43,025 nucleotides of DNA from Candidatus Omnitrophota bacterium (lineage in GTDB: Bacteria; Omnitrophota; Gorgyraeia; Duberdicusellales; 4484-171), in contig JAGOLA010000004.1 of the NCBI GenBank assembly GCA_017994375.1, positions 1 through 43,025 on the forward strand, in the 5' to 3' direction. A program made the position numbers and the translations under genes. Below are positions 9,480-17,343 of this stretch, in pieces. How positions within the stretch are numbered: position 1 is the first letter of the stretch; every line of letters starts with the position of its first letter. Below the pieces are notes generated by a model. It was given only the letters and a program-made list of their open reading frames with translations, did not search any database and had not been told where the DNA came from.

Positions 9480-9734
9480 CTATTTTCTTTTCTTTCTTCC
9501 TTTAATAGCTGCGAGGGCTAGGCCGCTTAAACCAATACCAAACATAGCTAAGGTAGCTGGTTCGGGATTGTGGCCTAAAGTAGTACTGCTACTACTGGAA
9601 CTGCTAGATGAGCTGACAAATGCTCCTCCTCCGCTTGAGCCGGAATAGGAATCGCCGGAGCCGCCTCCGCCGCCACCCATTTTGCAGCTAGCAACCACCA
9701 AAGATGCGAATAGAATTACGAGTAACTTTTTCAT
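9480..9734 (-). CDS. Small PEP-CTERM protein with lipobox-like signal peptide
   Basis: 84 residues from the ATG at 9732-9734, chosen because AAAGGAGGT lies 6 nt upstream; a longer frame begins 13 codons earlier without such a site. The layout is: basic start and hydrophobic segment ending in VVASC (residues about 13-17, a plausible lipobox with the Cys as +1), a Gly-run, a Ser-run of ten, then NPEPATL and a single transmembrane helix (about 62-77) closed by GRKKRK. The tail is the PEP-CTERM sorting signal that exosortase cleaves; Ser-rich stretches are common glycosylation targets in such proteins. It probably ends up cell-surface or EPS-associated. Carrying both a lipobox and a PEP-CTERM tail is unusual. 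It has its own candidate promoter. Confidence 0.9.
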   Translation of the reverse strand: MKKLLVILFASLVVASCKMGGGGGGSGDSYSGSSGGGAFVSSSSSSSSSSTTLGHNPEPATLAMFGIGLSGLALAAIKGRKKRK

Positions 9735-9759
9735 ACCTGTACCTCCTTTAATGAGACTT

Positions 9760-9787
9760 ATCTTTAACATCAACAGATGTCAAAGAT
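9760..9787 (-). promoter_or_regulatory. 5'-UTR stem-loop of the PEP-CTERM gene
   Basis: In the minus-strand transcript ATCTTTGACATC and GATGTTAAAGAT form a continuous 12-bp stem with one G-U pair and a 4-nt TGTT loop. It would start about 2 nt after the predicted transcription start (near 9789) and ends 25 nt before the start codon, leaving the Shine-Dalgarno free. That geometry suits a 5' mRNA-stabilising hairpin. The arm sequence repeats the palindrome further upstream, so protein binding is also possible. Confidence 0.5.
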
Positions 9788-9795
9788 GTAGTCGA

Positions 9796-9823
9796 ATTAG
9801 ATCCTTGACATCTTTGATGTCAA
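9796..9823 (-). promoter_or_regulatory. Candidate sigma-70 promoter for the PEP-CTERM gene
   Basis: On the minus strand TTGACA (9823-9818) is followed after 16 nt by TCTAAT (9801-9796), a perfect -35 and a 5/6 match to the -10. Predicted start is near 9789, about 55 nt before the ATG. The promoter lies inside the last codons of the upstream epimerase gene and is overlapped by the 9801-9827 palindrome. Confidence 0.55.
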
Positions 9824-10774
9824 GGATTTCTCCACCTGAAAATAATCTATAGTCTGTTTCAGTCCTTCCTTAAAACTCACCTTTGGTTTATAGCCGAGAA
9901 GTTTTTCGGACTTGGATAAATCAGCCAAAGTGCGATAGACATCACCGACTCTTTTAGCTAAAAACTTAGGTTTTATGGACTTTGCCATAATCTCATTTAA
10001 ATTATCTACTAAATCTATGATTGTCTGTTCTTTACCGCCGGCGACATTAAAGACTTGCCCCGCGACACCCGTGGCTTTTATAGCTAAAAAGTTAGCTTCT
10101 ACTACATTATCAATGTAGGCAAAGTCGCGGGACTGTTTACCATCTCCAAAAATCGGAGGGTTTTCGTCATTTAAAATACAACTGATAAACTTAGGTATTA
10201 CTACGGCGTATTCATCATCTAAAGCTTGCCGGGGACCAAAAACATTAAAATAACGTAAAGCCACAGTTTCTAAACCGTAATTTTGGCTAAAAATCCGGCA
10301 ATAAAACTCACCGGTCAATTTCGATAAAGCATAAGGTGAAATCAGTAACGGATATTGATCTTCCTTTTGAGGAAAGTTATCAGTATCACCGTAAATAGAA
10401 CTGGATGAAGCAAAAACCAATCTTTTTACTTTAGATTCTTTAGCGGCTTTTAGCATATTTAAAGTGCCGTTGATATTAACGTCATTGTAATCATGAGGAT
10501 TTTTCATAGATTGAGGCACACTGCGTAAAGCCGCCTGGTGAAAGACGACATCAATGCCTTGGCAAGCGCTAAGACAAGTGTCGTAGCTGCGAATATCACC
10601 TTTAATTAGCGTATAGCGGTTAGCGGATAGCGAATAGTTGTTAACAAAAGAAAGGTTTTGTTCTTTGCCGGAAAAGAAGTTATCTAAAACTACTACAGAG
10701 TGGCCTTCTTTTAAGAGCCGTTCTGTTATATGCGACCCAATAAATCCTGCTCCACCGGTGACTAGTGCCTTCAT
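9797..10774 (-). CDS. UDP-sugar 4-epimerase (SDR family, WbpP/GalE-like)
   Basis: 325 residues from the ATG at 10772-10774, chosen because GAAAGGAGAA precedes it and the NAD-binding start MKALVTGGAGFIGSH follows directly; an upstream extension of 30 codons overlaps the previous gene and looks spurious. Motifs: GGAGFIGSH (Rossmann), ASSSSIYGD, catalytic YALSK, RYFNVFGPRQ and DFAYIDNVVEA. The sequence around these resembles UDP-GlcNAc 4-epimerases of the WbpP type, giving UDP-GalNAc, but plain UDP-glucose 4-epimerase activity cannot be excluded. It follows the nucleotidyltransferase gene by 13 bp. Its last codons carry the promoter and palindrome of the next gene. Confidence 0.85.
   Translation of the reverse strand: MKALVTGGAGFIGSHITERLLKEGHSVVVLDNFFSGKEQNLSFVNNYSLSANRYTLIKGDIRSYDTCLSACQGIDVVFHQAALRSVPQSMKNPHDYNDVNINGTLNMLKAAKESKVKRLVFASSSSIYGDTDNFPQKEDQYPLLISPYALSKLTGEFYCRIFSQNYGLETVALRYFNVFGPRQALDDEYAVVIPKFISCILNDENPPIFGDGKQSRDFAYIDNVVEANFLAIKATGVAGQVFNVAGGKEQTIIDLVDNLNEIMAKSIKPKFLAKRVGDVYRTLADLSKSEKLLGYKPKVSFKEGLKQTIDYFQVEKSLTSKMSRI
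9801..9827. repeat. Perfect 12-bp palindrome overlapping the promoter (operator candidate)
   Basis: ATCCTTGACATC (9801-9812) and GATGTCAAGGAT (9816-9827) are perfect inverted repeats around TTT. The palindrome encodes the last residues of the epimerase and covers the -35 and most of the spacer of the candidate PEP-CTERM promoter. The inner GACATC/GATGTC arms recur in the 9760-9787 stem. A repressor or activator site is one reading; no U-tract follows, so an intrinsic terminator is less likely. Confidence 0.5.
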
Positions 10775-10787
10775 TGTTTTCTCCTTT

Positions 10788-11522
10788 CTAAAATAAACAT
10801 ACGGCCTCCGCATAGCTATCGACATCATCCATATCAAACCAATCACCTTGAAAGTTAAAGCCAAAGACTTGGCTTTTTTTAACTAACCACTTGATATAAT
10901 TACCAATGGAACCATTATTGCCAAAAGCGCTTAGATACTCTTTGATTAAATAAAGGGTCTCTTTAGGAAAGTAATAAATACATAAAGAAATAGGATAGGA
11001 GCTGTCGTGTTGAGGCGGTTTTTCGTAGAAATCAATCACCCTACTCTCTGAATCTAAGATAACAACCCCAAATCTTTTAGGTTTTACTCTGCCATTTTGC
11101 CGATAAATCCCGATTAAAGGGTTAGGCGATAATCTTAAAGAGTTACTTATAAACTCATCTAAGCTAAAGGAAAACAAGTTATCTCCACCGATTACCAATA
11201 AATCATCAGCTACTTGGCAAGAGTTAATCACAAAATCTAAAGTTTTAACTGCACCAAGACTATCTTTACCATTAAAAGTGCCATCACTTATTATTTTAGT
11301 AGCAATAGTAGCCGGAAAGTTATCCAGCCACTCTTTAAATTGACTAAAAAAACGCTGGTTACTAACAATAAAAGCTTCGTTAATGCATTCGGTTGATTGT
11401 ACTTTGCTTAAGATATGTGAAATTACCGGCCGGCCCCTTATCGGAAGAAGGGCTTTGGGCATCTCGCTAGTTACCGGATAAATGCGGCTTTTAGAATCCG
11501 AAGCTAAAATTACACACTTCAT
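10788..11522 (-). CDS. Sugar-1-phosphate nucleotidyltransferase (RmlA/GlmU-N-like)
   Basis: 244 residues, one NTP_transferase domain. MKCVILASDSKSRIYPVTSE is followed by MPKALLPIRGRPVI, and LLVIGGDNLFSF gives the metal-binding region; IGIYRQNGRVKPKRFGVV and IDFYEKPP match RmlA-type uridylyl/thymidylyltransferases. The nucleotide loop is odd: the usual GGxGTRL reads SDSKSRI, lacking the glycines while the Arg and the PKALLPI segment remain. Activity towards an unusual donor, or loss of catalysis, should be considered. It overlaps the lipid kinase gene by 4 bp (ATGA) and precedes the epimerase, so it probably supplies an activated sugar for EPS. Confidence 0.75.
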   Translation of the reverse strand: MKCVILASDSKSRIYPVTSEMPKALLPIRGRPVISHILSKVQSTECINEAFIVSNQRFFSQFKEWLDNFPATIATKIISDGTFNGKDSLGAVKTLDFVINSCQVADDLLVIGGDNLFSFSLDEFISNSLRLSPNPLIGIYRQNGRVKPKRFGVVILDSESRVIDFYEKPPQHDSSYPISLCIYYFPKETLYLIKEYLSAFGNNGSIGNYIKWLVKKSQVFGFNFQGDWFDMDDVDSYAEAVCLF

Positions 11523-12022
11523 AAGAGTTTAATAAAATATTTAGAAAAAATAATTACGCCTACTATGACGGCATTAATAGAAGTTAAAAGCACTGCCGCC
11601 GCAGTCATATCTTTGACTATTTTTACCAAAGGATTATATTTACTACCGTTTATCCAATCTAAGCTAATCTCAAGAGCGGTATTCATAAGCTCGGCAAAGA
11701 TAACCGAGGTAATTACCAAAGATAAAACTACCAATTCGAAGCTGTTAAGCTTAAAAATTATTCCTAAGATAACTACTAAAGTGCCTAAAAGAATATGAAT
11801 ACGTAAGTTAGTTTGAGTACGAAAAGCAAAGACTAATCCTTGATAAGCAAATTTAAAGCTTTTAAATACTGGACGTCTGGGCCGATAAGCAATTTTGTGG
11901 TGAAAGCCCAAATTAGCTTCTTTAGCTAAAATTAACTGGCTAATGATATTCTTACGGCTGTAAACTTCTTTTTCGGCAAACCGCGCTACTTTTTTTTCTA
12001 AAAGTTCCTGATTTATGCTCAT
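11519..12022 (-). CDS. Undecaprenol/diacylglycerol kinase (DgkA family)
   Basis: 167 residues. After a basic N-terminal extension of about 50 residues the DgkA-type membrane core begins (SFKFAYQGLVFAFRTQTNLR), with three or four membrane helices and the signature AELMNTALEISLDW (ExxNTAxE...D). The family phosphorylates diacylglycerol or undecaprenol in the inner membrane. In an EPS operon, undecaprenol kinase feeding the lipid carrier pool is the more useful role, but the substrate is inferred. Overlaps of 4 bp on both sides (ATGA junctions) tie it into the operon. The N-terminal extension is longer than in E. coli DgkA. Confidence 0.85.
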   Translation of the reverse strand: MSINQELLEKKVARFAEKEVYSRKNIISQLILAKEANLGFHHKIAYRPRRPVFKSFKFAYQGLVFAFRTQTNLRIHILLGTLVVILGIIFKLNSFELVVLSLVITSVIFAELMNTALEISLDWINGSKYNPLVKIVKDMTAAAVLLTSINAVIVGVIIFSKYFIKLL

Positions 12023-13404
12023 GCGTAAGTATTTTGGGTTTTTAAGCCTATCTCTTTATCGATTAATAAAGAAAGGCAGTTAGCGATACCGCTGGCTAAA
12101 ACTTCGGTCTTAGCCTCTACTTTAAGCCGGATTACATCTTCGGTGCGGGAGTAACGTAAAAAAATCCGGCCCTCATTTTTTAAGGAAGAGTTGAATTCTT
12201 TTAGTTTATCTCTTAAGGAAGCAATATTTTCTAATTCGATCCGTTCTCTGACCGGAATATTTAAAATTACTTGGGGTATTTTGGTAATAACTTGGGATAA
12301 TTGGCATAAGGTAAGGTTGGTTTCTTTAACGATTTTTAAAAGCTCTAAAGCGCATAATAAGCCATCGGGAGTAGGAAGCTTATCTAATAAGATAACGTGG
12401 CCAGTAGGTTCAGCGCCTAAATTAAGCTTATGGATAAGAATAGTCTCTAAGACATTTCTATCACCGACATCGCTTAAGATAACTTTAATACCGAACTTTT
12501 CTAAAGAATGCTTTAAGCCAAAGTTACTCATAGTAGTAGTAACGATACTATTATTAGAAAGTAGGCCTTTATCGAAGTAGTATTTAGCAATAATAGCTAA
12601 GATAGTATCGCCGTCTAAGATGTTAGCTTCTTCATCAATGGCAATTACTCTATCGCCATCGCCATCAAAAGAAAAACCTATAGAATTAGTCTCTCTTACT
12701 TTATCTTTTAATTGAGAGTAGTCATTAAAACCAAAATTATTGGTATTTTCTTGGGCTCTGTCGTTTAAAGAGTAAGTAATAAAGCCTAAACTTTTAAATA
12801 ACTCTTTGGCAAAATAAGAAGTTGCTCCCCAGTTAGAATCAAGACAAACTTTAAAGCCTTTGAAGTTAAAATTATTGAGATTGGACTTTAAAAAATTTAA
12901 GTAATAAAGGCGTTCTTTATCCAGAGTACGGGTTTTACCTTTTAATTTAGAGTGGAAATCTTCTTTAGACTTAATTAAATTACTAAATATTATATCTTCG
13001 ATCCACTCTTCATCTTGCAATGATATCTTACGCGCTCCGGGGATAAAAAGTTTTATACCGTTATCTTGAGGTTTATTGTGCGAGGCTGAAATCATAATTC
13101 CTAAATTAGCCTCTAATTTATCTACTAAATAAGCTAAGCCTCCGGTAGGCATTATGCCGGCTAATAAGACTTCAATACCAGCTGAAGTAAAAGCATTCGC
13201 TAAGATAGTCTCGATGCGGCTTCCGCTTAAGCGGGTATCTTTGGCAATTAAGACTTTTAAGTTTTTATTATTAGCGTTCTTATAATATAGGTAACGGCAT
13301 AAGCTTACGCCGATTTTATAAATCATGCCGTCGGTTAAGGGGTATTTTCCGGGAGTGCCGCGGATGCCATCGGTGCCAAATAACTTTTCGCTCTTATTTT
13401 GCAT
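12019..13404 (-). CDS. Phosphohexomutase, GlmM-like with altered specificity loops
   Basis: 461 residues. LFGTDGIRGTPGKYPLTD opens the protein, the phosphoserine loop is SASHN (Ser108), and the metal loop DGDGDR is at 247-252, so the catalytic core is intact. Two substrate-recognition regions deviate: the sugar loop reads GAEPTGH (330-336) rather than GGEQSGH, and the phosphate loop reads RYSRTEDVIR (417-426) rather than the usual RxSGTEPxxR. It is best called an alpha-D-phosphohexomutase: phosphoglucosamine mutase is likely, but another hexose or hexosamine phosphate is possible. The product would feed the neighbouring nucleotidyltransferase. It starts 8 bp after the tyrosine kinase stop. 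Confidence 0.8.
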   Translation of the reverse strand: MQNKSEKLFGTDGIRGTPGKYPLTDGMIYKIGVSLCRYLYYKNANNKNLKVLIAKDTRLSGSRIETILANAFTSAGIEVLLAGIMPTGGLAYLVDKLEANLGIMISASHNKPQDNGIKLFIPGARKISLQDEEWIEDIIFSNLIKSKEDFHSKLKGKTRTLDKERLYYLNFLKSNLNNFNFKGFKVCLDSNWGATSYFAKELFKSLGFITYSLNDRAQENTNNFGFNDYSQLKDKVRETNSIGFSFDGDGDRVIAIDEEANILDGDTILAIIAKYYFDKGLLSNNSIVTTTMSNFGLKHSLEKFGIKVILSDVGDRNVLETILIHKLNLGAEPTGHVILLDKLPTPDGLLCALELLKIVKETNLTLCQLSQVITKIPQVILNIPVRERIELENIASLRDKLKEFNSSLKNEGRIFLRYSRTEDVIRLKVEAKTEVLASGIANCLSLLIDKEIGLKTQNTYA

Positions 13405-13412
13405 AAATTAGA

Positions 13413-14396
13413 TTAATTTTTACTCTTATTTTTGTAATAGTAATAGTAGTTATAGCCGTAAGAATTAAAAGCATAGGAGTCAACCTGGGTTAAGATAAAG
13501 CCTAAAAGTTTACTATGGCCTTGTTCTAAAACTACTTTGGCTTTTTCAATTACCGGAATTTGGGTGCGGTTGGCCTGAACCACCATAAATACTCCTTGGC
13601 TTTGGGCTCCTAAGAGAGCACCGTCGGTAAAAGGTAACAGCGGTGGAGTGTCTAAAATAATATGGGTAAAAGGTTGGACCTTTAAGCGTTCGATTACTAA
13701 GCGCATCTTTTTAGAACCTAAAAGCTCGGAAGGATTAAGCGGTGATTTACCGCTGGGCATAACGAATAAATTACTGATTTTAGTAGGTACTATTACGCTA
13801 CAAGGATCAATTTCTGAAGTTAAAACATCGGACAAACCAGGGCTTAATTCGACATTTAGCATCCTATGAACTGAACTCTTTCTTAAGTCACAGTCAACTA
13901 AGAGGACTTTTCCTTCTAAGTCATGAGCTAAAGCCACGGCTAAATTAGTGGCAGTCAAAGTTTTTCCTTCATTGTGCAAAGCACTGGTGATAGTAAAAAT
14001 GCAAGGAGAACTGGTATTTTTAAAGCCGTTATCTTTAGATGAAGTTTTAAGTTTGTTTAAAGTGGTTTTAATGCTGGTCCGCAGCAAGCGGTACTGTTCG
14101 GAGACAAGTGAGAAATAATCATAATAGGTAACTACCCGCGGATCTATGCCCGATGAATCTTTTTCGCCCACTACAAAGAGCTTTTCTTTTAAGCCTAACC
14201 TTTCAGTTAAAGTTAAAGGCTCGATTTTCGGCGGCTCTTTAGTAGCGATATTAGGCGTAAGATCTCTTTTGGTATCAAAGATCATCTTAGCGAAATTACT
14301 ATAAGTATTAGAGTCACTTCTTTGCGGCTCTTGGACTTTTCTTTGCTCTTCGCGAATTTTAGCTATTTTCTTTAAAGCATCACTTATTTTTCCCAC
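13413..14396 (-). CDS. Exopolysaccharide-locus BY-kinase (tyrosine autokinase)
   Basis: 327 residues starting at a GTG (14394-14396), chosen because AGGAGG lies 7 nt upstream and the preceding frame merely overlaps the ATPase gene. About 115 N-terminal residues form a linker. The P-loop ALHNEGKTLTATNLA, Walker A' VLLVDCDLRKSS and Walker B HIILDTPP follow. The C-terminus is a tyrosine cluster (YGYNYYYYYKNKSKN) that would be trans-phosphorylated. This is the cytosolic CapB-like partner of the Wzz protein two genes upstream and matches the PEP-CTERM locus kinase family (TIGR03018, recalled). Phosphorylation state of the Tyr tail normally tunes EPS polymerisation and export. Confidence 0.9.
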   Translation of the reverse strand: MGKISDALKKIAKIREEQRKVQEPQRSDSNTYSNFAKMIFDTKRDLTPNIATKEPPKIEPLTLTERLGLKEKLFVVGEKDSSGIDPRVVTYYDYFSLVSEQYRLLRTSIKTTLNKLKTSSKDNGFKNTSSPCIFTITSALHNEGKTLTATNLAVALAHDLEGKVLLVDCDLRKSSVHRMLNVELSPGLSDVLTSEIDPCSVIVPTKISNLFVMPSGKSPLNPSELLGSKKMRLVIERLKVQPFTHIILDTPPLLPFTDGALLGAQSQGVFMVVQANRTQIPVIEKAKVVLEQGHSKLLGFILTQVDSYAFNSYGYNYYYYYKNKSKN

Positions 14397-14407
14397 TTTC
14401 AAACCTC

Positions 14408-15259
14408 CTACATCTCTACCACAGCCCCCTCTTTTAAGGCGGCTAATTTTTCTATGCCTAATTCTTTGGCTACTTCTTCTACAATCTCTCCGGAAATTTG
14501 TTCTTTTTCTCTTATGAAGCCGGTCAGTAAGCATCGGTCACAGATAGTATTGACTATTCGTGGCACACCAGCAGAGTAGTCATAAATCTTAAAAAGAGAA
14601 AAAGGATCGAAAACAACCCGACTATCACTTAAGCCAGCTACCTTTAGGCGGTGATTTATATAATCCTTGGCTTCCTTAAGACTCAAAGGATCGATATGAT
14701 AATAAACACTTATCCTTTGTTTTAATTGTTGGAATTTTTCTAATTTTAATTTTTCTTTTAACTGGGGCTGGCCCATCAGCACGATTTGCAAGAGTTTCTC
14801 GCGCTCGGTCTCTAAGTTAGATAACATTCTTACTTCTTCTAAGACATCAAATTTTAAATTCTGGGCCTCATCGATTAAGACCACGACGTTAAAGCCTAAT
14901 GAAGCCTGCTCTAATAAATACTTATTCAATACCACCAATAGCCTTACTTTAGTCCAGCTATCTTTAAAATGAACTTCTAAATCATCTAAAATGCTTATTA
15001 ATATTTGTTTAGCAGTAAGGTTAGTGTTAGTTATGATGGCGATTTTAGTTCCGGCATCTAACTTATTGATAAGAGCATGCCAAACCGTAGTCTTTCCGCA
15101 GCCGACTTCTCCGGTTACGGCCACAAAGCCTTTACGGTCATTGATAGCATAGATTAAGCTATCCAAAGCTTCGGTGTGTTTTTCGCTGGGAAAGAAAAAC
15201 CGCGAATCTGGGGTAACACTAAAAGGCTTTTCTCTTAATCCGTAGAAGGTCTCGTACAT
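14408..15259 (-). CDS. ExeA/GspA-like AAA ATPase of exosortase-type EPS loci
   Basis: 283 residues. MYETFYGLREKPFSVTPD is the typical start of ExeA-like ATPases; Walker A GEVGCGKTT and Walker B VVLIDEAQNL are intact, and a sensor region has LSNLETEREKLLQIVLMGQP. The subfamily between a Wzz-like protein and a BY-kinase is a regular component of XrtA/PEP-CTERM EPS loci (TIGR03015, recalled) and is thought to drive or gate envelope secretion. The C-terminal peptidoglycan-binding domain found in full ExeA is absent. It starts directly after the chain-length gene's TAA with no separate ribosome site, so translation is coupled. Confidence 0.88.
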   Translation of the reverse strand: MYETFYGLREKPFSVTPDSRFFFPSEKHTEALDSLIYAINDRKGFVAVTGEVGCGKTTVWHALINKLDAGTKIAIITNTNLTAKQILISILDDLEVHFKDSWTKVRLLVVLNKYLLEQASLGFNVVVLIDEAQNLKFDVLEEVRMLSNLETEREKLLQIVLMGQPQLKEKLKLEKFQQLKQRISVYYHIDPLSLKEAKDYINHRLKVAGLSDSRVVFDPFSLFKIYDYSAGVPRIVNTICDRCLLTGFIREKEQISGEIVEEVAKELGIEKLAALKEGAVVEM

Positions 15260-15261
15260 AA

Positions 15262-16563
15262 TTAAACTGCTATTTTAATGACGATGAAAGTTAATATTAT
15301 TAACGACAAAATAGATATAGAAGTAACCCAATACATTCGTTTTCTAAAAATTAGTTTTTCTTGTAAGTCTTGAGGAGTAATTATCTTAGAGATATTGCCG
15401 AAAACCGGTAGATTAAAAGATTTTTTCAGCTGTTCGGCGCTTTTAAAAGAGGAATCTAAATATTCGGTAAGATAAACAAATCCAAAACCTACGGCCGTAG
15501 CTAAAAATAAACCTAAGATATTTACTTTTGTCTTATTGGGTTTAACCGGCACTAAAGGAAGTCGGGCCGGTTCGATGAGCTTAAATTGAGTCCGGTTCTC
15601 GGAGCTATCTAAGCTTTCGGTTATCTTGGCTGACTCTAAGCGCTCTAGAAACATAGCATAAAGTTTTTCGTTTATGGCTTTGTCTCTACTTAAACGGGCA
15701 AGTTCCTCTTGTTGACGGGGTAAAGAATCAGCGACATTAGCATAGGCGGCCGGCTGTACACCAGCATTGCTAGCTGCGCTTTTGATATATTGGTTACGTT
15801 CATCTTTAAGGGTTTCTATACGGCGTTTTAAATCTTTTATCCGGGGGTGTTCATCAGTGCAATCAATAGAAGCCATGACTAATTCAGCTTCCAGCTGTGA
15901 TAATTCATCGTTAATTTGCGATAAGGTTACTCCTACCGAAGTTGAACCTTCTTCTTTAGTTATCGGTGAACCGTAAACTTCTTTAAACTGGCGTAAAGCG
16001 GCATCGGATTCTTCTAACTTCTTCTTATAAATAGTTAACTGGTCATTTACAAAGTCAATAGCTGATTCGGTATCTTCCAGCTGCGATAAAACACTGCGCT
16101 GACCTAAGACATCACAAAGAGTATTAACTAACCTTTGGGTATCTTTGGGATTTTTACTGCGATAAGAGATAGTCATAATATCTTTGGACTTCATATTAAG
16201 AGAGATATCGTTGCGGATATTAACAATCAGCCGCTCTAAAGCTAAAGGGTCTTTAGTATTTTTATTTAAGCCTAAGCGTTCTACTAATTGGAATAGCCTT
16301 GGCCAGGCTAAAATCTCTTCTTTTAAAGTGTTTAATCTCTCGGTAACGGTAGTAGAAGCCGAAAGATTTTTAAGTAGAGGGTTATCGGCCTTTTTTTCTT
16401 CGATTACGATTATGGCTTTAGCTTCGTAAATCTTCGGTAAAAAGAAACTACTTACCAAAAAGGAGACATAAATCACCACAAAGGGTATGGCGAAGAATAA
16501 CCGCCGGCGCAAAAACATTGATAAGTAGTCGTGGATATTAATCTTTTGTTTTCCTTCTTCCAT
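15262..16563 (-). CDS. Polysaccharide chain-length determinant (Wzz-like, PCP family)
   Basis: 433 residues. A transmembrane helix lies near residues 20-42, followed by a long periplasmic region rich in coiled coil (about 135-310). PVKPNKTKVNILG leads into a second helix near 345-362, with a final helix at about 405-432. The proline/lysine motif before the second helix is typical for PCP co-polymerases. It lacks a kinase domain, which is supplied by the separate BY-kinase downstream. It sets EPS chain length and contacts the Wza-like exporter. GGGAGGT precedes the ATG by about 8 nt. It fits the PEP-CTERM locus subfamily (TIGR03007, recalled). The third C-terminal membrane segment is an addition to the usual two. 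Confidence 0.88.
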   Translation of the reverse strand: MEEGKQKINIHDYLSMFLRRRLFFAIPFVVIYVSFLVSSFFLPKIYEAKAIIVIEEKKADNPLLKNLSASTTVTERLNTLKEEILAWPRLFQLVERLGLNKNTKDPLALERLIVNIRNDISLNMKSKDIMTISYRSKNPKDTQRLVNTLCDVLGQRSVLSQLEDTESAIDFVNDQLTIYKKKLEESDAALRQFKEVYGSPITKEEGSTSVGVTLSQINDELSQLEAELVMASIDCTDEHPRIKDLKRRIETLKDERNQYIKSAASNAGVQPAAYANVADSLPRQQEELARLSRDKAINEKLYAMFLERLESAKITESLDSSENRTQFKLIEPARLPLVPVKPNKTKVNILGLFLATAVGFGFVYLTEYLDSSFKSAEQLKKSFNLPVFGNISKIITPQDLQEKLIFRKRMYWVTSISILSLIILTFIVIKIAV

Positions 16564-16603
16564 TATAAAACCTCCCAGAGAATTAAAACTAAACTATAAA
16601 TAC

Positions 16604-17323
16604 TTAATCAGTAAGCTGATCGTAAAGCGCTGCTGATTCAGCTGCCTTGGAAAATGGTGAAAGTAAGGTAGTTAAAGCTCGGTTGATTTCACTAGGAACG
16701 GTAGAAGGAACTACTACTAAATCACCGGGACGTAAAATCATATTGTCCTTTAAAATTCCCTTATAAAGAAGGCTATAAATATCTATCTTTTTATGCTTTG
16801 GCCGTTTTATATCCGGCGTAATAACGAAGGTCCGGCGTAAAGCAGCAGCCGGCGTAGGAAGCCCGGCAGCAACTAAAGTTTCTCTTAAGTTAACGGTGTC
16901 GCCTTTCATCGGATACTTTCCGGGATTACCCACTTCACCTAAAACATAAACGAATTTACTACGATAAGCGGCAATAATTACGCTTACCTCGGGAATTTTT
17001 ACGAATTGACTTAATTTCTCCATTAAAACTTCTTTTAGACCTTCTTTAGTAAGGCCCTCGGCTTTAACATCACCGAGAAAGTTATATTGGATATTGCCAT
17101 CCGGACCAACTACAAATTGGCCGCTAAACTCCGGCTGGTTACGAACTTGGATTTCTACCACATCGTCTTTTCCTAAAGTGTAGACTTCTCCCTCTCCGAT
17201 AGCTTTGGTTTCTACTACTTCTTTAGAAGGCGCGGCAGTAGTTTGGGCTTCTTGAGAAAATACTGGTGAACAAGAAAAAACTACGATTAAAACTAAACTT
17301 AAACTTAACCACTTACTTAACAT
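16604..17323 (-). CDS. Polysaccharide export protein (Wza-like, SLBB)
   Basis: 239 residues from the second of two close ATGs (17321-17323), which lies 8 nt after GGAGG; the first ATG is only 2 nt from it. A signal sequence (about 1-24) ends at VFSQ or at a weak lipobox-like FSC. The Poly_export domain starts at YTLGKDDVVEIQVRNQPEFS; an SLBB-like domain follows with VYVLGEVGNPGKYPM, and NMILRPGDLVVVPS closes it. It should form the outer-membrane or periplasmic export channel with the Wzz protein. The protein is shorter than E. coli Wza and lacks its C-terminal amphipathic barrel helix domain, as is usual for PEP-CTERM locus exporters (TIGR03027, recalled). Lipidation is uncertain. Confidence 0.9.
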   Translation of the reverse strand: MLSKWLSLSLVLIVVFSCSPVFSQEAQTTAAPSKEVVETKAIGEGEVYTLGKDDVVEIQVRNQPEFSGQFVVGPDGNIQYNFLGDVKAEGLTKEGLKEVLMEKLSQFVKIPEVSVIIAAYRSKFVYVLGEVGNPGKYPMKGDTVNLRETLVAAGLPTPAAALRRTFVITPDIKRPKHKKIDIYSLLYKGILKDNMILRPGDLVVVPSTVPSEINRALTTLLSPFSKAAESAALYDQLTD

Positions 17324-17343
17324 ACTCATACCCTCCTTACAAT

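Noticed and set aside
10775-10864. Thirty-codon N-terminal extension of the UDP-sugar 4-epimerase
   Set aside because: It overlaps the nucleotidyltransferase gene, and the Rossmann fold starts exactly at the ATG preceded by AAGGAG.
14397-14534. Longer N-terminus of the BY-kinase
   Set aside because: It lies within the ATPase gene in another frame, is Arg/Lys-rich without family similarity, and the GTG at 14396 has a well-spaced AGGAGG.
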